From: Amblyornis subalaris
Lineage: Eukaryota > Chordata > Aves > Passeriformes > Ptilonorhynchidae
Assembly (NCBI GenBank): GCA_018881555.1
Contig: JACAXG010000121.1
Span: 1,921,858 to 1,985,857 of the forward strand
DNA length: 64,000 bases
Direction: 5' to 3'
This document shows, in pieces, positions 36,131 through 48,940 of this stretch (its first letter is position 1; every line of letters starts with the position of its first letter). Position numbers and translations under genes: made by a program. The notes beneath the pieces were generated by a model that was not told the DNA's origin, ran no database searches, and saw nothing but the letters and a program-made list of their open reading frames with translations.

Positions 36131-39019
36131 GATTTGGCTGGGTGAAGCAAGAACTGAAACATCCCAGTGTTATCCACGGTTTCCTGCACAAATCCAAAAC
36201 GTAGCCCCATACTGGCTACTGTGAAGGAAATGAACTGTACCCCAGCCCAAACTCCCTCGGTTCCAGCCAGCACTTCCGTGTGGAGGATAGATCCTGCAGG
36301 GGTAAAAAGCGCCAGGGAGAGCAAGACAGCACAGGGTGTCCTGAGAGCTGCAGGCTGTGGCTCAGACATCACCTCGCCCATCCTTGCCATGCCAGGAGTG
36401 AGGCAGGAGGTCCCTGTGGGATGTGCCAGGGGTGGGGGACACCGAGGGCTCAGTGCTGGGCAGCATCACCCATGCTGGGGAGGGAGGCTGTGCCTTGGTT
36501 TGTGTCCCACGGCTGCTCCGATGGGCTCAGCGTGAGGCAGGAACTGTGCCCCCCTGTCCTCTGTGTCTTTCTTTACCACTTNCAGCTGCCCTCCTGCGCT
36601 TGGGGTCAGGATCCTGAGGGCACTAATAGGGCTTAATTACCCTGATCCCCTGAGGCTTCCCCAGCACTGCTGGGATGCACCGGGAGCTCCCTGGCAGCTC
36701 TGGCTGGAGGCACGGAGGATCTGACTGGGGCTGTGGGTATGTTTGTACCANTTCTTATCTTTGGCTGCTCTGGGTGGGTTTGGGGTGTGTGCTGTGAGTA
36801 CTGTGGCTGTTCTGAGCACAGGAGTACTCCCAGAAATGGAGTGTGAATATCTTAGTGCTTGTTAACTGAGATGAAAATGCAGAAGGGGCACTTGTAATAA
36901 AATAAGAGATGTAACTCTCGTGTTTAGAGGTACAATGTCCTCCCTGTTTCATTCAGCAAAGTTGTTCTTCATGTTTAAGGAACTGGTAGGCAAGGGAGGG
37001 TTTTCTGGTTGAGAGGTTTTTAGCCAGCTCTCTGTTTTGGCAGAAAGGTGTTCAACCCTTTGGGCTCTACTCTAGTGCTCACTGAAGTCACCACAACTTA
37101 ATCAGGGGAAATGAAATACAGAGTCAGAGGAGACAGCTCAGGTTTGTTAGCAGTCAGCAGGACTGCATAAGCAGCGTGAGAAGTTTGGGCTGCACTTTAA
37201 TTCACCAAACAATTTGTATTGCTCCATGAGCAGTGCCTGGACAGGAGAGCCCCAGGTGAAACTGGGAAGGGGGAGAGGTCGTGGTGTTGGTAGCTCTGTT
37301 CCACCAGGTGCTCTGTGGCTGCAGCTGGGCTGCAGTGGTGCCAGAAAACAGTNTAATAGTTGTGTTATCAGTGTGGTTTTGAGTTAAAAAAAAAGATGGT
37401 TTTGGCTCCTTGTGGTTAACACACCTCCCAAGGCAGAGTAGCTGGCTGAGCCCAGTGTGGCCATCTACATTCCCTTATTTAAATGTGCCTTCCCTCCTCC
37501 CTGATGCTGTTTTCTCAGGGGCATGTTCCACTTTCATATTTAAAGTATTTTTTCCCCCAGTAGCTCACCTGAGCAGCTGCCTGCTTACCCTGTGGGCACC
37601 TGGGTTTCTGGGGTGGGTGAAATGGCAGCTCCTTGCAGCGCAGGAAGTGCTGTGAGTTCCCTCCAGGCGAAAAGCTCTCCAGAGACAGCAGCTTTGTGGC
37701 TGCTGGGTGTCCTTCAGCCTGCAGAGGGTCTCTGTTCCTTGATTTCCCTGTCCCTTGGGACNTGGGAGCCCTGTGCCTTTGGGGCAGGGGAACAGGAAGG
37801 TTCTGCTGCCCATGTTGGCCCCTGGAGAAGAGGCCAGTTTTCCTCTGCTGAGCAGGATGAGGATCATCTGCTCTTGGCCTGCAGGACTACAAAATGCCAC
37901 AGTCCCGTGCCAGGCTGAGCTGGCGCTGGCTCCAGGGTGCTGCTGTCCAGCAGGGAGCTCCCGTGGCACCCTGGCCNTGGAGTGTCCGTGCTGGGAGCCC
38001 CAGCTCAGCTGTGCTGCTTTGGAGCAGAGCATCCTCATCCTCCCGTGGGGGAAGGGTTTGGACAGCCTTGGAAATGGTGCTTGTAATCCCCACATAACAC
38101 CCTCAGGAGATGCTGTCCCCTCCCTTCCCTGCTAGGCATTGGAGGGCTTGTGCTGAGGTGTCACCAGCCTTAGGAATACTTCAACATAAAAGATGTTTTT
38201 GGTTTACCTTGCTATATTTAGGCCTCCCGTACAATGGGAGTACTAAACTTGGACTGTTTGGAGCATTCGGGGGTGTTGGGATCTTATATTTAGCTCGATC
38301 TGTCAGTTACACAAGCATCTGTCACAGACAGAGCAGATGGCAGAAAGCCCTAATAGGGTTCAGAGGGAAAAGAACCAAGATCTTGGTTATTGGGGACAGG
38401 GTATGCTTAGGAGTGAGAAACGCTCCTAGAACATATGTCTGCTTTCCGCAGGGAAGCAAGAGCCGGGCTCTGATGTGGCATGACCAGAATAGTGATGATG
38501 ATAATTCGATGTTTGAAAGCTGAGAGGGCTCAGGAATGTCACTTGAGCTGGGCTGCCTTTTGGTTCTGGGGGCTGTACAGAGAGAAATGAACACGTGGTC
38601 CTCAGGCCAGGGAGCCTTGGGATGTTGGCTCCGTGGGTGTTGCTCTGTGGCTGCAGCTGAGGCAGAAGAGGTGTTTGAGTGAGAAGGTGGCTGCAGAGCC
38701 AGCTCAGCCCGAAGTGTGTATGCTGTGCTGCCAGCAGGAGCAGCTCCTCTGCTCCCAACGAGCCCATATCCACTTGGGTGTTCTGGAAGCTGCGCTGTGA
38801 CTCACAGCAGCTCCCCCAGCCTGGCTGGAAACGCACCCCCAGCTTCGCCAGCCTGCGGATCCAGGCACTGTGGAGCTGGAGGGTGAGTGGTGCTGGTGGG
38901 AAATGGGGGAGTGGGAGAAGAACGAGGCACCCAAAGCCATGGGCAGGGCAAAAAGCGAGGAGTGTTCCTTTCAGTGGTAGCAGACTCACACGCGGGTCTC
39001 CCACAGCTCTCCCGGGGGT

Positions 39020-39606
39020 GCTGGGGGACAGCAGCTGTGCCCAGGGGGGCAAGAGGCCAATGGCCCCTGGCCTGGATCAGCAATGGGGTGGGCAGCAGGA
39101 CCAGGGCAGGGACTGTCCCCTGTACTGGGCACTGGGGAGGCCACACCTCCAATCCTGTGTCCAGTTCTGGGCCCCTCACTGCAAGATGGACATTGAGGGG
39201 CTGGAGTGAGTCCAGGGAAGGGGCTGGAGCACCAGGAGCAGCTGAGGGAGCTGGGAAAGGGGTTCAGCCTGGAGAAAAGGAGGCTCAGGGGGGACCTTCT
39301 GGCTCTCCACAACTCCTGACAGGAGGGGGCAGCCGGGGGGGTCAGGCTCTGCTCCCAGGGAACAGGGACAGGACAAGGGGAAACGGCCTCAAGCTGTGCC
39401 AGGGGAGGCTCGGGTTGGACATCAGGAGGAATTTCTTCACTGGAAGGGTGGTCAGGCATTGGCAGGGGCTGCCCAGGGAGGNTTGGATTCCCCATCCCTG
39501 GAGGTGTCCAAGGAATGACCAGACGTGGCACTCAGTGCTCTGCTTGACCCGGTGGGAACTGGAATGTTTCAAGTCCCCTCCGAGCCAGGCCATTCCGTGT
39601 TCCTGT
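39020..39606 (+). mobile_element. CR1 LINE fragment, older subfamily, longest copy here
   Basis: Sense-oriented CR1 of a different subfamily from the copy at 1040. Recognisable blocks are AGGCCACACCTCCAATCCTG, TTCTGGGCCCCTCACTGCAA, GGACATTGAGGGGCTGGAG, and a 3' coding remnant translating as [10 protein letters not shown] and [16 protein letters not shown], found at the C-terminal end of CR1 ORF2. The frame is broken and 5' sequence is missing, so it cannot encode a full enzyme. The terminal repeat has decayed to CATTCCGTGTTCCTGTG. Confidence 0.93.
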
Positions 39607-42537
39607 GCACAGCTCACACTTGTCCACACTCTGCTGGGAGGAGATCACTGGGGNGTGTGCAGGGGCAGAAGGATGTGCCATTTGCAAGCTGCTGGGAGAA
39701 GCTCAAGAACTGGGGGAGGTGGGGAGGAAGCAGGGAGGAGGGGAGAGGATGAAGAAGCCCTCCAGCTTTCTGTGTACCTGTTTACTTTACACGTGTGGTG
39801 GGAATGAAACACTTTGAAACAAACAACTTTGCGGCCCGTAGAAATGAATCAGTGACTGTAATTTTCATAGAAGTGCTTCATTTTCTGTCTGGCTTGTCTC
39901 CAGGACTTAATCAAGGCTTTCTTGGAAACGTTGGGTGTGCAGTCATCTCGGAGGCAGTTCCTGGTTTGCTGCACGCTCCCTGTGCAGTGGCAGCTGCAGG
40001 GATCTGTTGGAGTGAGTGGGATGCTCCCTGTTCTGTTGACGGCACGTGGCTTTTCCATGCATAAATCAGTGGGAACCTGCTGAATCCCAGGAGTAGTATC
40101 GGCCCCTCAGAGGTAAATGAGCTTTTGTGCCAGTCCCAGCTACGGGTTTTGAGAGTAACTTCTCTCCTGAAGAGGTGAAGGAAGCTTTAGGTGCTCACCA
40201 GTAAGGGCAGCAATCGTTGTGGCGTGCAGGAGATATCCTCAGCGAGTTGTGCGAGAGGTAAAGCTTGGTACTGGTGGAGGTTCTTCCCTGAAGGAGCAAG
40301 GTTTTCCACCGATGTGCTTGGAAGGGCCTAATGCAATGCCCTTCCACGTTTTAAGGAGCTTTGGAATCAAAATGATTCATCAGGCGTTCTTGNCGCCAGT
40401 CAGGTGATGGTCGCAGTCAGATAGTGCTGAGTGGTGCAGACAGGAAACAGGGCAGCGCCTCACTTGGTGCACGAAGCTGCCATCCCTGGTAATCAATAAT
40501 GCTGCAGAAGGAGCTGTGCCATTGGCCAGGGCTGCACCTTGCAAAGGAGGAGGATTTGCCCAGCAGCAGCTGATCGTGTGCGCGTTCCCAAGGGGACTGG
40601 CAGAAATGCATCTGTTTAAACTGATCCCATCTGCTAATTCAGGTACCTGAGAAAAATATTCAAAGCAATTTTTGGTGTGGGCTTATGAGTAAAAAAAAAA
40701 AAACAACACCCCAACAACAAACAATGAAAAACACCCCCCAAAAAGCCCCCAAGCTGTCACATTCTGTAATTCTGGCTTGTTAATAGCAGCAATTAAAACA
40801 TCCAGCTGATAATCATTGGATTTTTTGTTTTCACGGGGTTTGCCTCCTCAACGCTTGTTTCTTCCAGAATATCTTCTTACTGAAGAAAACATTTTTAGCT
40901 GACCCCAAACAGTTCAGCCCAAGGAATGTTGATAAAAGAAGTTATTAATAATTCTTGCACTGAATAGACTTTAACTTCAACGGGAACACTATTTCAAGAT
41001 GCAGCAGCTCAGCCTAAGGACAACAAGACATGTTTATTTTGTAGCTGATTCAACTGTTGGAGTTCAGTTACATCCAAATGCTTGGAGGAAGATTAATCAA
41101 GTACTGGGGGATGGAGGCAGTCAGGGGGAAGTCTGATTTTATNTCAAACCCCAGACCATCTGCTTTCAAAAAAGGCATCACTCTTAGATGGAAGATACCT
41201 TTTCTTCATGATTTAACTTCCTATATATATGTTTTGTCTGTATGTTGCCCTGCCCTACTGTGCTCTCATTGCCGTGTAAAGTTCCTTTTCTTTTCCTGAG
41301 GGCTGCTGTGTGCCTTTGTCAGACATTTTTATTCTTGTGGAGGGAAAAAGAGTCACTTTTGGGGAAGCTCAAGCTGAAAGACATTATTTACATGGCATTG
41401 AAGTCCTCAGATTACCAATGGAATGTCGTTGGGGACTCTCTGCATGGCTGGGTCTAACATTCCCTCCTTTGGAACACGGGGTAGATGCCAGACACTCGTC
41501 AGCTTTNTTTTCTTGAAAAGAGTGTCCTGGGTTAAATAAGAACACTGAGAACTGGCCGAAGGTGGTGGTCCCCATTTTATAAATAACAACATAACCTCTA
41601 TCCCGGTATTAGACNTCTCTTCAAACCTCCTTTCTTCCTTTTGAGAAAAGACTAATTTGTAGACTGCTTTNTGTATTATTTCACACCTCTCAAGAGGCTG
41701 TTTCCCAGATCTTACCATTGGGACATTTTTGTCGANGCTTGTGTCATTTTCCTTTTGTACTTAAATCTGTCAGTTTTAGCTGCAGACTCCTGTTTTAATT
41801 CTCCCTCCTGTGTCTGCCCTATGAGAATCCCAAACCCACAACTCGCCTGTGTAATGCTGCAAGGTGTGGACCGTGGTGGATACANTTGGTATCTTTCTGG
41901 TGCTTTCAATTTGCAGAATTGATGAGGTTGTTGTGCCCTCCTGTGCAGCCAGTTTGATGACACAGCCACCCAATAGGTCTTCCAGGCAGGTTGTGTTCCC
42001 CTTTTTGGCTTTTAGTGCTGTTCTCCAGCAGCACCACCCTCCACTTCTCCTTCCCGCTGCGTANCTACCTTTTTAAGCCTTAAATCTACCCGAATCCAGC
42101 TCGTTAAAATAATTCATGGAGGCATTTGGTGACATTCGCTGCATTCTGGCTCCTTGAAGTGTGCCAAAAAACAAGAAAAAAGAGAGAAGTCAGAGTTCCA
42201 GAAGCAGTCAGAGCTGCAATGTGGGAAGTTATTTGCATCCAGCGTGTGGCCGATAAACAATGCTTGAGGATCTGAGCTGGCCAGGGCAGCAGAGTCGTGG
42301 TGATGCTGTTGNTGGGAGAAGAAATGGCAGAGAAGGCATTAGTCTCATTAATCTTGCTGGTGTTTCTCTAATGTGGTGTCTGAAGGCACCTTTGTATCAC
42401 TGCACTGTACTGCTTGGGGTTTGGGGGCTCCATTTTTGTGTGCCCTGGGGATCCCATCTGCTCATTATCATCAATAATAATGGGGGGCCAGACTACAAAT
42501 CAGTGCTGAACTAATTATGGTCAATTAATGCTACTTA
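39607..42537. other. Non-coding stretch, no gene seen
   Basis: No gene was recognised. Part of it (about 40770-40960) is AT-rich with many TAAT words. N positions cluster at 41507-42064. A TGTCCTGGGTT block near 41523 resembles the start of some avian LTRs, but no partner end was found. Confidence 0.55.
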
Positions 42538-42648
42538 ATCATAGAATCACAGAATGGTTTGGGTTGGAAGGGACCTTAAAGATCATCTCATTCCAGCCCC
42601 CTGCCATGGGCAGGGACACTTCCCACTGTCCCAGGGTGCTCAGAGCAA
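42538..42648 (-). mobile_element. CR1 LINE 3' end, short
   Basis: Reverse-oriented extreme 3' end of CR1: ATCATAGAATCACAGAATGG, TTGGAAGGGACCTTAAAGAT, CTGCCATGGGCAGGGACAC. The 3' end is well preserved and the insertion is only about 110 bases. It is followed by an ATTT repeat. Confidence 0.95.
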
Positions 42649-42660
42649 GGGAAGATCGCC

Positions 42661-42690
<30 letters not shown>
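42661..42690. repeat. (ATTT)n microsatellite
   Basis: Seven perfect ATTT units and a T-rich tail, shortly after the truncated end of the CR1 copy at 42538. Confidence 0.92.
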
Positions 42691-42691
<1 letters not shown>

Positions 42692-43888
42692 GTCTCTCTG
42701 TAAATATCAGGGTCCTGCTTGGCTCCTCGTTGGTAACTGAAATAGAGACACGAATGCACTGCTCCGTGGAGCGCCGTGAGGATGGACCCACCCAGGGACA
42801 GCCACGGGAGCGCTGGGTTCCTGCTTTCCCCGGGGCCACGGAAGGCCCTGGGAGGGAGCGGGTGGGGACACGCAGAGGGTGACATCGCTGCCTCCGTTCT
42901 CTGCCTGCCTTCTCTCGAATGGTGCTGACGCTGGCTCTCACGTTGTGCGTGAGTCAGGAGGGTGCCGCGCTGGCAAACACGGGATTCTCGGCAGGCACAA
43001 GCGCAACAGGAGAGAGGAGGGAAGGGAAAGGTGGGGGGGAAAAAAAGCGCTGTAGACTCAAGTGGGGATGGCAGAAGGGAGGAGTTTGATGGTTCTGTTC
43101 TCTGACCTCCCAGAGAGATCTCCATGGAAATGAGTCTACCAAGCTGAAAAATAGGTAGGCTGGGCTTTGTCAAAAATACACCAGGTTGAGGTGGAAGAGA
43201 GCACTTCTTAAAAAAAAAANAGGAGTATTTTTGTCAAAGACAGGCAGGTGGGAGGAAAGTCCACTAAAAGCTTTGCAGCTTAGTAGTAACAAGCACCCAC
43301 GGGAGCAAAATCCATGTGTGTGTGCCACCGTGCAGGAGGAGGGCTGGGGGTGTGAGCGAGGGGTGGGCCAGCTCCCGTGCGGGATGGAGGGCTGGGTCCG
43401 AGCTCTGCCTGGGGAAGGGCTTGTCCTGCTGCCTGCCCATGAGCACTTTGGCTTCCTAACCCTCTCGGGGCTGTTTTTTCTCCTGCCGTTTGGGGCACGA
43501 TGCTGGACAATCCCCAGGTCCCGCCGGTGGCTCCAGCGTGGGAGGTGGCCTCACGCTGAGGCAGGCATTAGGATAATTGCTTGCACTAATCTCATAACAA
43601 AGGATTGGGGTAGCATGAAAAAAACGTGTTTAAAGTGTAGTCCATATGCACCATCACAGCCACCGAGGTTAGTCTGAAACGCTTTAGTGTAAGGGCTGGA
43701 TGTGATCACCCGCCAGAGAGACACCCCCTGTGCGTGACAAACGAACCTGCTGGGATTGCTGCTTGTGTGCAATGCGTGCCCAGCAAACAGATTTAGGGTC
43801 AGCCCCTCTCTGCTAAAGCATTTGCACCACAGGAATGCAGGCACCCCCTTCCCAATGCCCCTAGAGAAAATCAGTATTTTTTTGACGT
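42691..43888. other. Non-coding stretch, no gene seen
   Basis: Mostly unique sequence without recognisable genes. The only simple sequence is an A run with an N at 43220. Confidence 0.6.
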
Positions 43889-44390
43889 TCACAGAACCAC
43901 AGAATGGTTTGGGTTGGAAGGGACTTTAAAGGCCATCCCATTCCAACCCCTTGCCATGGGTAGGGACACCTTCCACTATCCCACATTGCTCAGAGGCCCA
44001 TCCAGCCTGGCCTTGGACACTTCCAGGGATGGGGCAGCCACAGCTTCTCTGGGCAGCCTGTGCCAGGGCCTCCCCACCCTCACAGGGAAGGATTTCTTCC
44101 CAATATCCCATCTAACCCTGCTCTCTGTCAGTGTGCAGCCATTCCCCCTTGTCTGTCACTGCAGCCCTTGCCAAGAGTCTCTCTCCATCTTTCCTGGGGG
44201 CTCCCTTCAGGCACTGCAAGGCCACAGTGAGGTCACCCCAAAGCCTTCTCTTCTCCAGGCTGAACAATCCCAGCTCTCCCAGCCTTTCCTCCCAGCAGAG
44301 CTGCTCCANCCCTCTGATCCCCTTGGTGTCCCTGNCCTGGCCTTGCTCCAGCAGCTCCACGTCCTTCCTGCNCTGGGACACAGCTGGGCT
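43889..44390 (-). mobile_element. CR1 LINE fragment, 5'-truncated, young subfamily
   Basis: Reverse-oriented CR1 with a good 3' end (CAGAACCACAGAATGGTTTG). It extends inward through CCAGGCTGAACAATCCCAGC and GATCCCCTTGGTGTCCCTG. It is almost identical to the copies at 1040 and 63741 over the shared inner part, and carries three Ns (44309, 44336 and 44372). It diverges beyond the CTGGGACACAGCTGGGCTG block, near its truncated end. Confidence 0.95.
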
Positions 44391-45245
44391 GTTTTATCTG
44401 AGAAAGAGCCCAAGACTCTCTCTCTGTTAAGTTTTCCCCATCTCTGCATCCCTGTGAAGCCTTAGCATGAGTGCTTAAGCACCTTAATGCTTACATTTGA
44501 AGTCCAAGAGTGCTTTTTATAGACATTTACACTTGCTTTTGCCTGAAGATGTAAACAGCACGGTGCTGAACTCCTCTGTGCTGACAGAGAGCCCATCCCA
44601 GTCAATATTGATCCGAAGGGAAGGCTTTGGGTGCTGCTGCACAGCAATATATGGATATCAGCTTCTCTCCTGTCTCTTTGCTGGTGGGAGAAATGCATGC
44701 AGAATATTCCTCCTTGCTGTCTTTGCAACAGATGGCAAGCACAGCAACAGAAAAGCCTCATTTCTAGATCTGTAGGGGGGGGTGGGAAAGTAATAACTTG
44801 GAGCCACAGCCATTGCCACTCCAGGAGTTTACTGTTATTAATTGGGAGCTTCTGTCCCTTATTTTTCCCTAATAAAGACTCCAGAAGGCTTTTCCACTTA
44901 GTGAACAACCTGTTCTGCACAACAGGGAGTAAGGAAGATGAATTCATCTCTATCTCAGATTTGGATGAGGAAAGAGTGGAACATTTGGTCTGTGGTGAGG
45001 GGACACAAGCTGCCTCTTCAAAAACGATCTTCTGCAAACTCCACTTAAGGGCTGTGCTGGGTTTTCTGAAGTGATCCCAGAGCTGGAAGTGTGTGTGGGC
45101 ATTGTTTTGTTTGAAAGCTGCGAGGTTCATGCCCAAAAGTTCACAGTCTTAAAAGCAGCACTTAAAAAGTGTGAAACGCTGTTTGAGACGTGGTCTTTGT
45201 TCGAGCCTCTCTTGTTCTGGCCATCTGGGCTGTGTCTTTTGACCC

Positions 45246-45320
45246 TGCTTGAGCAGGGAGGTGGGACCAGATGAACCCCTGTGGTCCCTTCAGGCCTGAG
45301 CCATCCTGTGATTCTGTGAT
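45246..45320 (+). mobile_element. CR1 LINE 3' end, very short
   Basis: Sense-oriented terminal piece: GACCAGATGAACCCCTGTGG, TCCCTTCAGGCCTGAGCCAT, and the end repeat CCTGTGATTCTGTGATAC. About 75 bases of CR1 remain. Confidence 0.88.
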
Positions 45321-46138
45321 ACTTCTGTGTGTTGGTGACATCTGTTTGCNTAATTTTTTCATGGGTAACCTTAAAAAAATGTGCTGCTAACAGTCATACC
45401 TCTCATTTATCTTTAAATACAAATTTCCTTCTCTGCTAGTACTTTTTCTGTCAATCCATTCGCATCCCCTCCTTGGCTTGTGCCCCTTTGAAGAAAGCTG
45501 TGCTCGTGGGGCAGATTCAGCNACTCCAACAATCCACTAATATTGCTGCTTCCTAAGCATGGCTCGGTCTTTCTGGGCTCTGTAGTGCTGTGTCTTCGTG
45601 AACAGAGGGTTTTTTTTCCAAAAGCATCAGCTGTGTGTCCTGGGATATCAAATTAGCCATAATTCACTTAGGGAAAGCATCATGAGTTACAAAGCAGGAT
45701 TGTGTCTAATTGTGCTGGCCTTCTTCCCCCTGGGATTTCACAGCTTATGATCCTTGTTTGATCAAAGCTTCCCTCTGGAGGGGGAAGGGCTGGAAAATGG
45801 TGAGGGGGAGGACTCCATATAATTCTCAACATCCTGAACTGAAGCACCCTGGTGGTGTCAGCCCTGTATTCTGAACTTTTGGGAGTCATGCCATAATTCA
45901 TGTACCCTTCTTCCTTAAAGGCTATGGACCCCTACACTTCCAAAGCAGTGGAATCTTTCCTAAGAAACTCTAAAAGCATTGCTAAAAGTAGAGGTAGAAA
46001 TGCCCAGGAATCCAATTCTTGTCCAGCCAATCGTATTGCTATAAACAAAATATATCTAGTAATCATCAGGATATTCCTGTCGTAAGCTTTAGAGATCTCC
46101 TGAATTAGCTGTTTAAAGAAAAAACCCCAAAGGAAAAA

Positions 46139-46176
46139 CTGTGGTCCCTCCTAACCTGAGCCATTGTGTGAGCTGG
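46139..46176 (+). mobile_element. Possible CR1 3' end remnant
   Basis: GTGGTCCCTCCTAACCTGAG followed by CCATTGTGTGA resembles the last 30 or so bases of CR1, but no flanking CR1 sequence supports it. Confidence 0.4.
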
Positions 46177-47362
46177 GTTTGTTTTCAGTTCTTCCCAGAT
46201 TTGGGGAGGAGGGCAGGTGAGCTGAGGTGAGCTGGCCTCGCCTGCCCTGCCCCCCCTGGCACCTGCAGGGCCTGGGCCAGCTGACACTGCAGTGCAGGAC
46301 GCTGAGACCAAACCCAGGGATGAGCAATCCCTGGCTCCAGCCTTGGCTTGTGCTCAGCCTGCCCAACACTGACATCACCTCCTGGAGGAGGAGCTGAGAG
46401 CAGCTTTAGTCCAGGAAGCTTGGACAGTTCAGCATGGCTTTGTTGGGTGGGGTCTCCTGCCCTTTGAGAGGGGCTGAGATCAAGCTCTTTTACATATTTA
46501 ATACCTTTTGCATACATGGACCCAGCAAAAATCATGTTTAGAGTCAGTTGTTGAAATGTGAGCNTTGGCTTCTTCAGTTCTCTCTTAGTTCTACACAACT
46601 CTCTCCTCTGTTCCGCGTTTTCCAGCGTGGAGATGGAGGAGCTCAGTCTCTGGCAGCGAGTGTTGTGTTGTCTCCAGGCAAGGTGGGCTGGAGGAGTGCT
46701 GGGGAGAGTTGGTGGGACTGGGAGCTGCTGTGAAATACGAGAATGCTTGAGGGATGTGGATGTGGAAGGACTCAGAGCTGCGTGTGTGCTGGTGGGGCAG
46801 GAATTTTTGAGAGATCCCACTAAAAATGTAACCCAGAATGGGAATGCTGCTAGTACCAGGCTGGAAGGCACGGTGGAGTGAAGAAATTAAGTTTTACTGC
46901 ACATTGCAGAGTTGAGATGGGCTCTAAGGTCTTGTGGGACAGAAAGCTTTGTTTTGAAACGAGCAGAGCATGGTCTGTTCTAAAAGCAATCCAGATTCGT
47001 GCTACAGATTCCAGCAGGATGGAAGAATTCCAAACGGAGTGAGTTACGCTGGGAGGAAGAAAAGTAGGACGAGAGCCTGTAACAAACATACAGGAGGGCT
47101 GTGTGACAAATGTCTGCATCGTGTGTCTCTTTGTTTTAAGTTGNGTCGTTACTGTATTGTCTCCTGAATACCAGCACTAGGAGAAAGAGTTCTGGTGTAA
47201 GTTCTTGGGGTGGGTGGGTAATCCTGTATCGAGAAGCTCCACGGGGAAATTTTGTCTTTATTGTTTGCATTACCATTTTACCAAAACGCCCTGGGGAATC
47301 AAAAGATTGTTTTTCAGGCCCCGTGTGGAAGAAGTCTCTCCACTATGAGCAATAACTATATT

Positions 47363-47380
47363 AAAAAAAAAAAAAAAAAA
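47363..47380. repeat. Poly(A) run
   Basis: Uninterrupted run of 18 A with no recognisable retrocopy upstream. Confidence 0.85.
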
Positions 47381-48897
47381 GTGCAGTGGTAGGAGAGATA
47401 AGAACTGGAAGCAACACCAGGAAAATCTGCTATGCATATTAATATTGCAGNGAAGTCTTGGTAGGAGGTGAAATTGGATTTGAGAGTATTTACTTCTGAA
47501 ATAAAAAATGCTGTGCGGAATCTGTGGAGATAGTTTNAGGGAATTCAGCTTTCTGATCTCTCATTTTTCTTTAATGCAGGAAATAATGTGCTGCTAGTGC
47601 AGTTCCTAGGCTCCTTAGACTAGTGCATGCCAGAGAATGCTGATGGCACCATAGAGAAACCCCCTCGTTTCCCTGGAGGAAGTGGGAATTGTGGGATATG
47701 CTGCTGAACAGGTAAAGAACAAAAATAGGCTGGGGAAAGGTNAGTGACTTCCATAAGGCTGCTGGCATCTGTATAGGTCAGATCCCAATAGGATTCCTCA
47801 GCCATGGGTAACAATTTGTCCCTGGGAAGGGAGGGAATTGTCTTTCCTGATGATTTAGTTGCACACCCACAGGTCTTTGATTCCTTTCTTTAGAGGGAGG
47901 GCAGGACAGTGCCTGTAAATTCAAGCAGTTGTCATATAAAAATCATGAGGGAGCACAAGCAGGTCTGCATGGCCTGCCCTGAGTGGAACCTGATCAGTGT
48001 TTATTGACTGACACGTTGGAAGAGGTTTTGTTTCCTGCCGTGGCTGCTGATGGACGCTGGCATTGGTGCATGATGGCCTGGGAAGGGTTCCTGGCTCCAC
48101 GGGATCCATGAACAGAAAATGATGGCAACAAACTTTTAGATAAGCAAAGGGCTTGGCCTTATTTAGTTCCATAAAAAACTTCCTCCATGAGATGAGGCTG
48201 GGGTAGAGTTAGGTGGTGATGAGAAAATCTGGCAGACTCTGTTTGTTAGGAACTTCTGGAGCTGTGTTTGTGGCCAGGGTTACACAATGCCAGAGAGAAC
48301 TGGGGAATCTATTGAAGTCTCTGTGTTTAAACCCTTCCTGGGCTTTGCTTCCTTATCTGCTCCCCGTGTGAAATCAAGACTTTTGCTGTGCTGGAGATCA
48401 TGCCTCGATAAAGCCATATCTGAGGATACATAATATTTTTCTCTTCCAAAGATATTCAGATCAGGAATGTCTCAGCAGAGACCCAGGGGTAGGTGACTTC
48501 CATCTGTGTGTCTGCAGCTGAACCGCTTACCTTTGCTTTATATTATTATCAGTTCCTGGGGTTTGTTTTGTTTTGTTGTTGGTTTTTGGTTTTTTGATGC
48601 TACCTTATTGTGTGCATACTTATATCTATAACATATATCCAGTCCATCTTATGGAGACCAACACTTACTGGCCAGGGTTAACCCAGAAGATCATCCATTC
48701 TCTCCTTAAATACTGTCCCTACAACTCGAAATGTTTTGTATTTAAGCATCTAAATTCGTTGAGAGTTGCCTCAGCAACTGTCACACGAGGACATTTGGAA
48801 AACAAAATTTTCGAGGGGATATTTGCCAAAAGAGTATTTGAGTTTTTGTCTGGGGAAAAAATCAGTACAGAGATTGCACAGAAAGGCAGTACAGGGC

Positions 48898-48940
48898 TTT
48901 AAAAGGCCTAAAGAGGCCTTTTTAAAAAGGCTTTAATAAA
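48898..48940 (+). repeat. Hairpin followed by AATAAA
   Basis: TTTAAAAGGCCT (48898-48909) can pair with AGGCCTTTTTAAA (48914-48926), leaving a 4-base loop and one bulged T. AATAAA follows at 48935-48940. This could be the poly(A) region of an old LTR or of an unknown transcript, but no LTR ends were recognised. Confidence 0.5.

Larger units (their letters stand above)
30606..39019. other. Non-coding stretch, no gene seen
   Basis: No convincing coding exon or RNA gene is visible. It contains a 24-bp-period duplication (34705-34748) and a possible heavily decayed CR1 piece near 36030-36130. The open frames are short, N-containing, and lack known motifs. Confidence 0.55.

Noticed and set aside
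38887..39807. 306-codon open frame
   Set aside because: Mostly CR1 sequence read through in one frame. Only the short ORF2 C-terminal remnant is meaningful, and it is annotated as a CR1 fragment.
41521..41560. TGTCCTGGGTT resembling the start of some avian LTRs
   Set aside because: No matching LTR end, target-site duplication or internal retroviral sequence was found.
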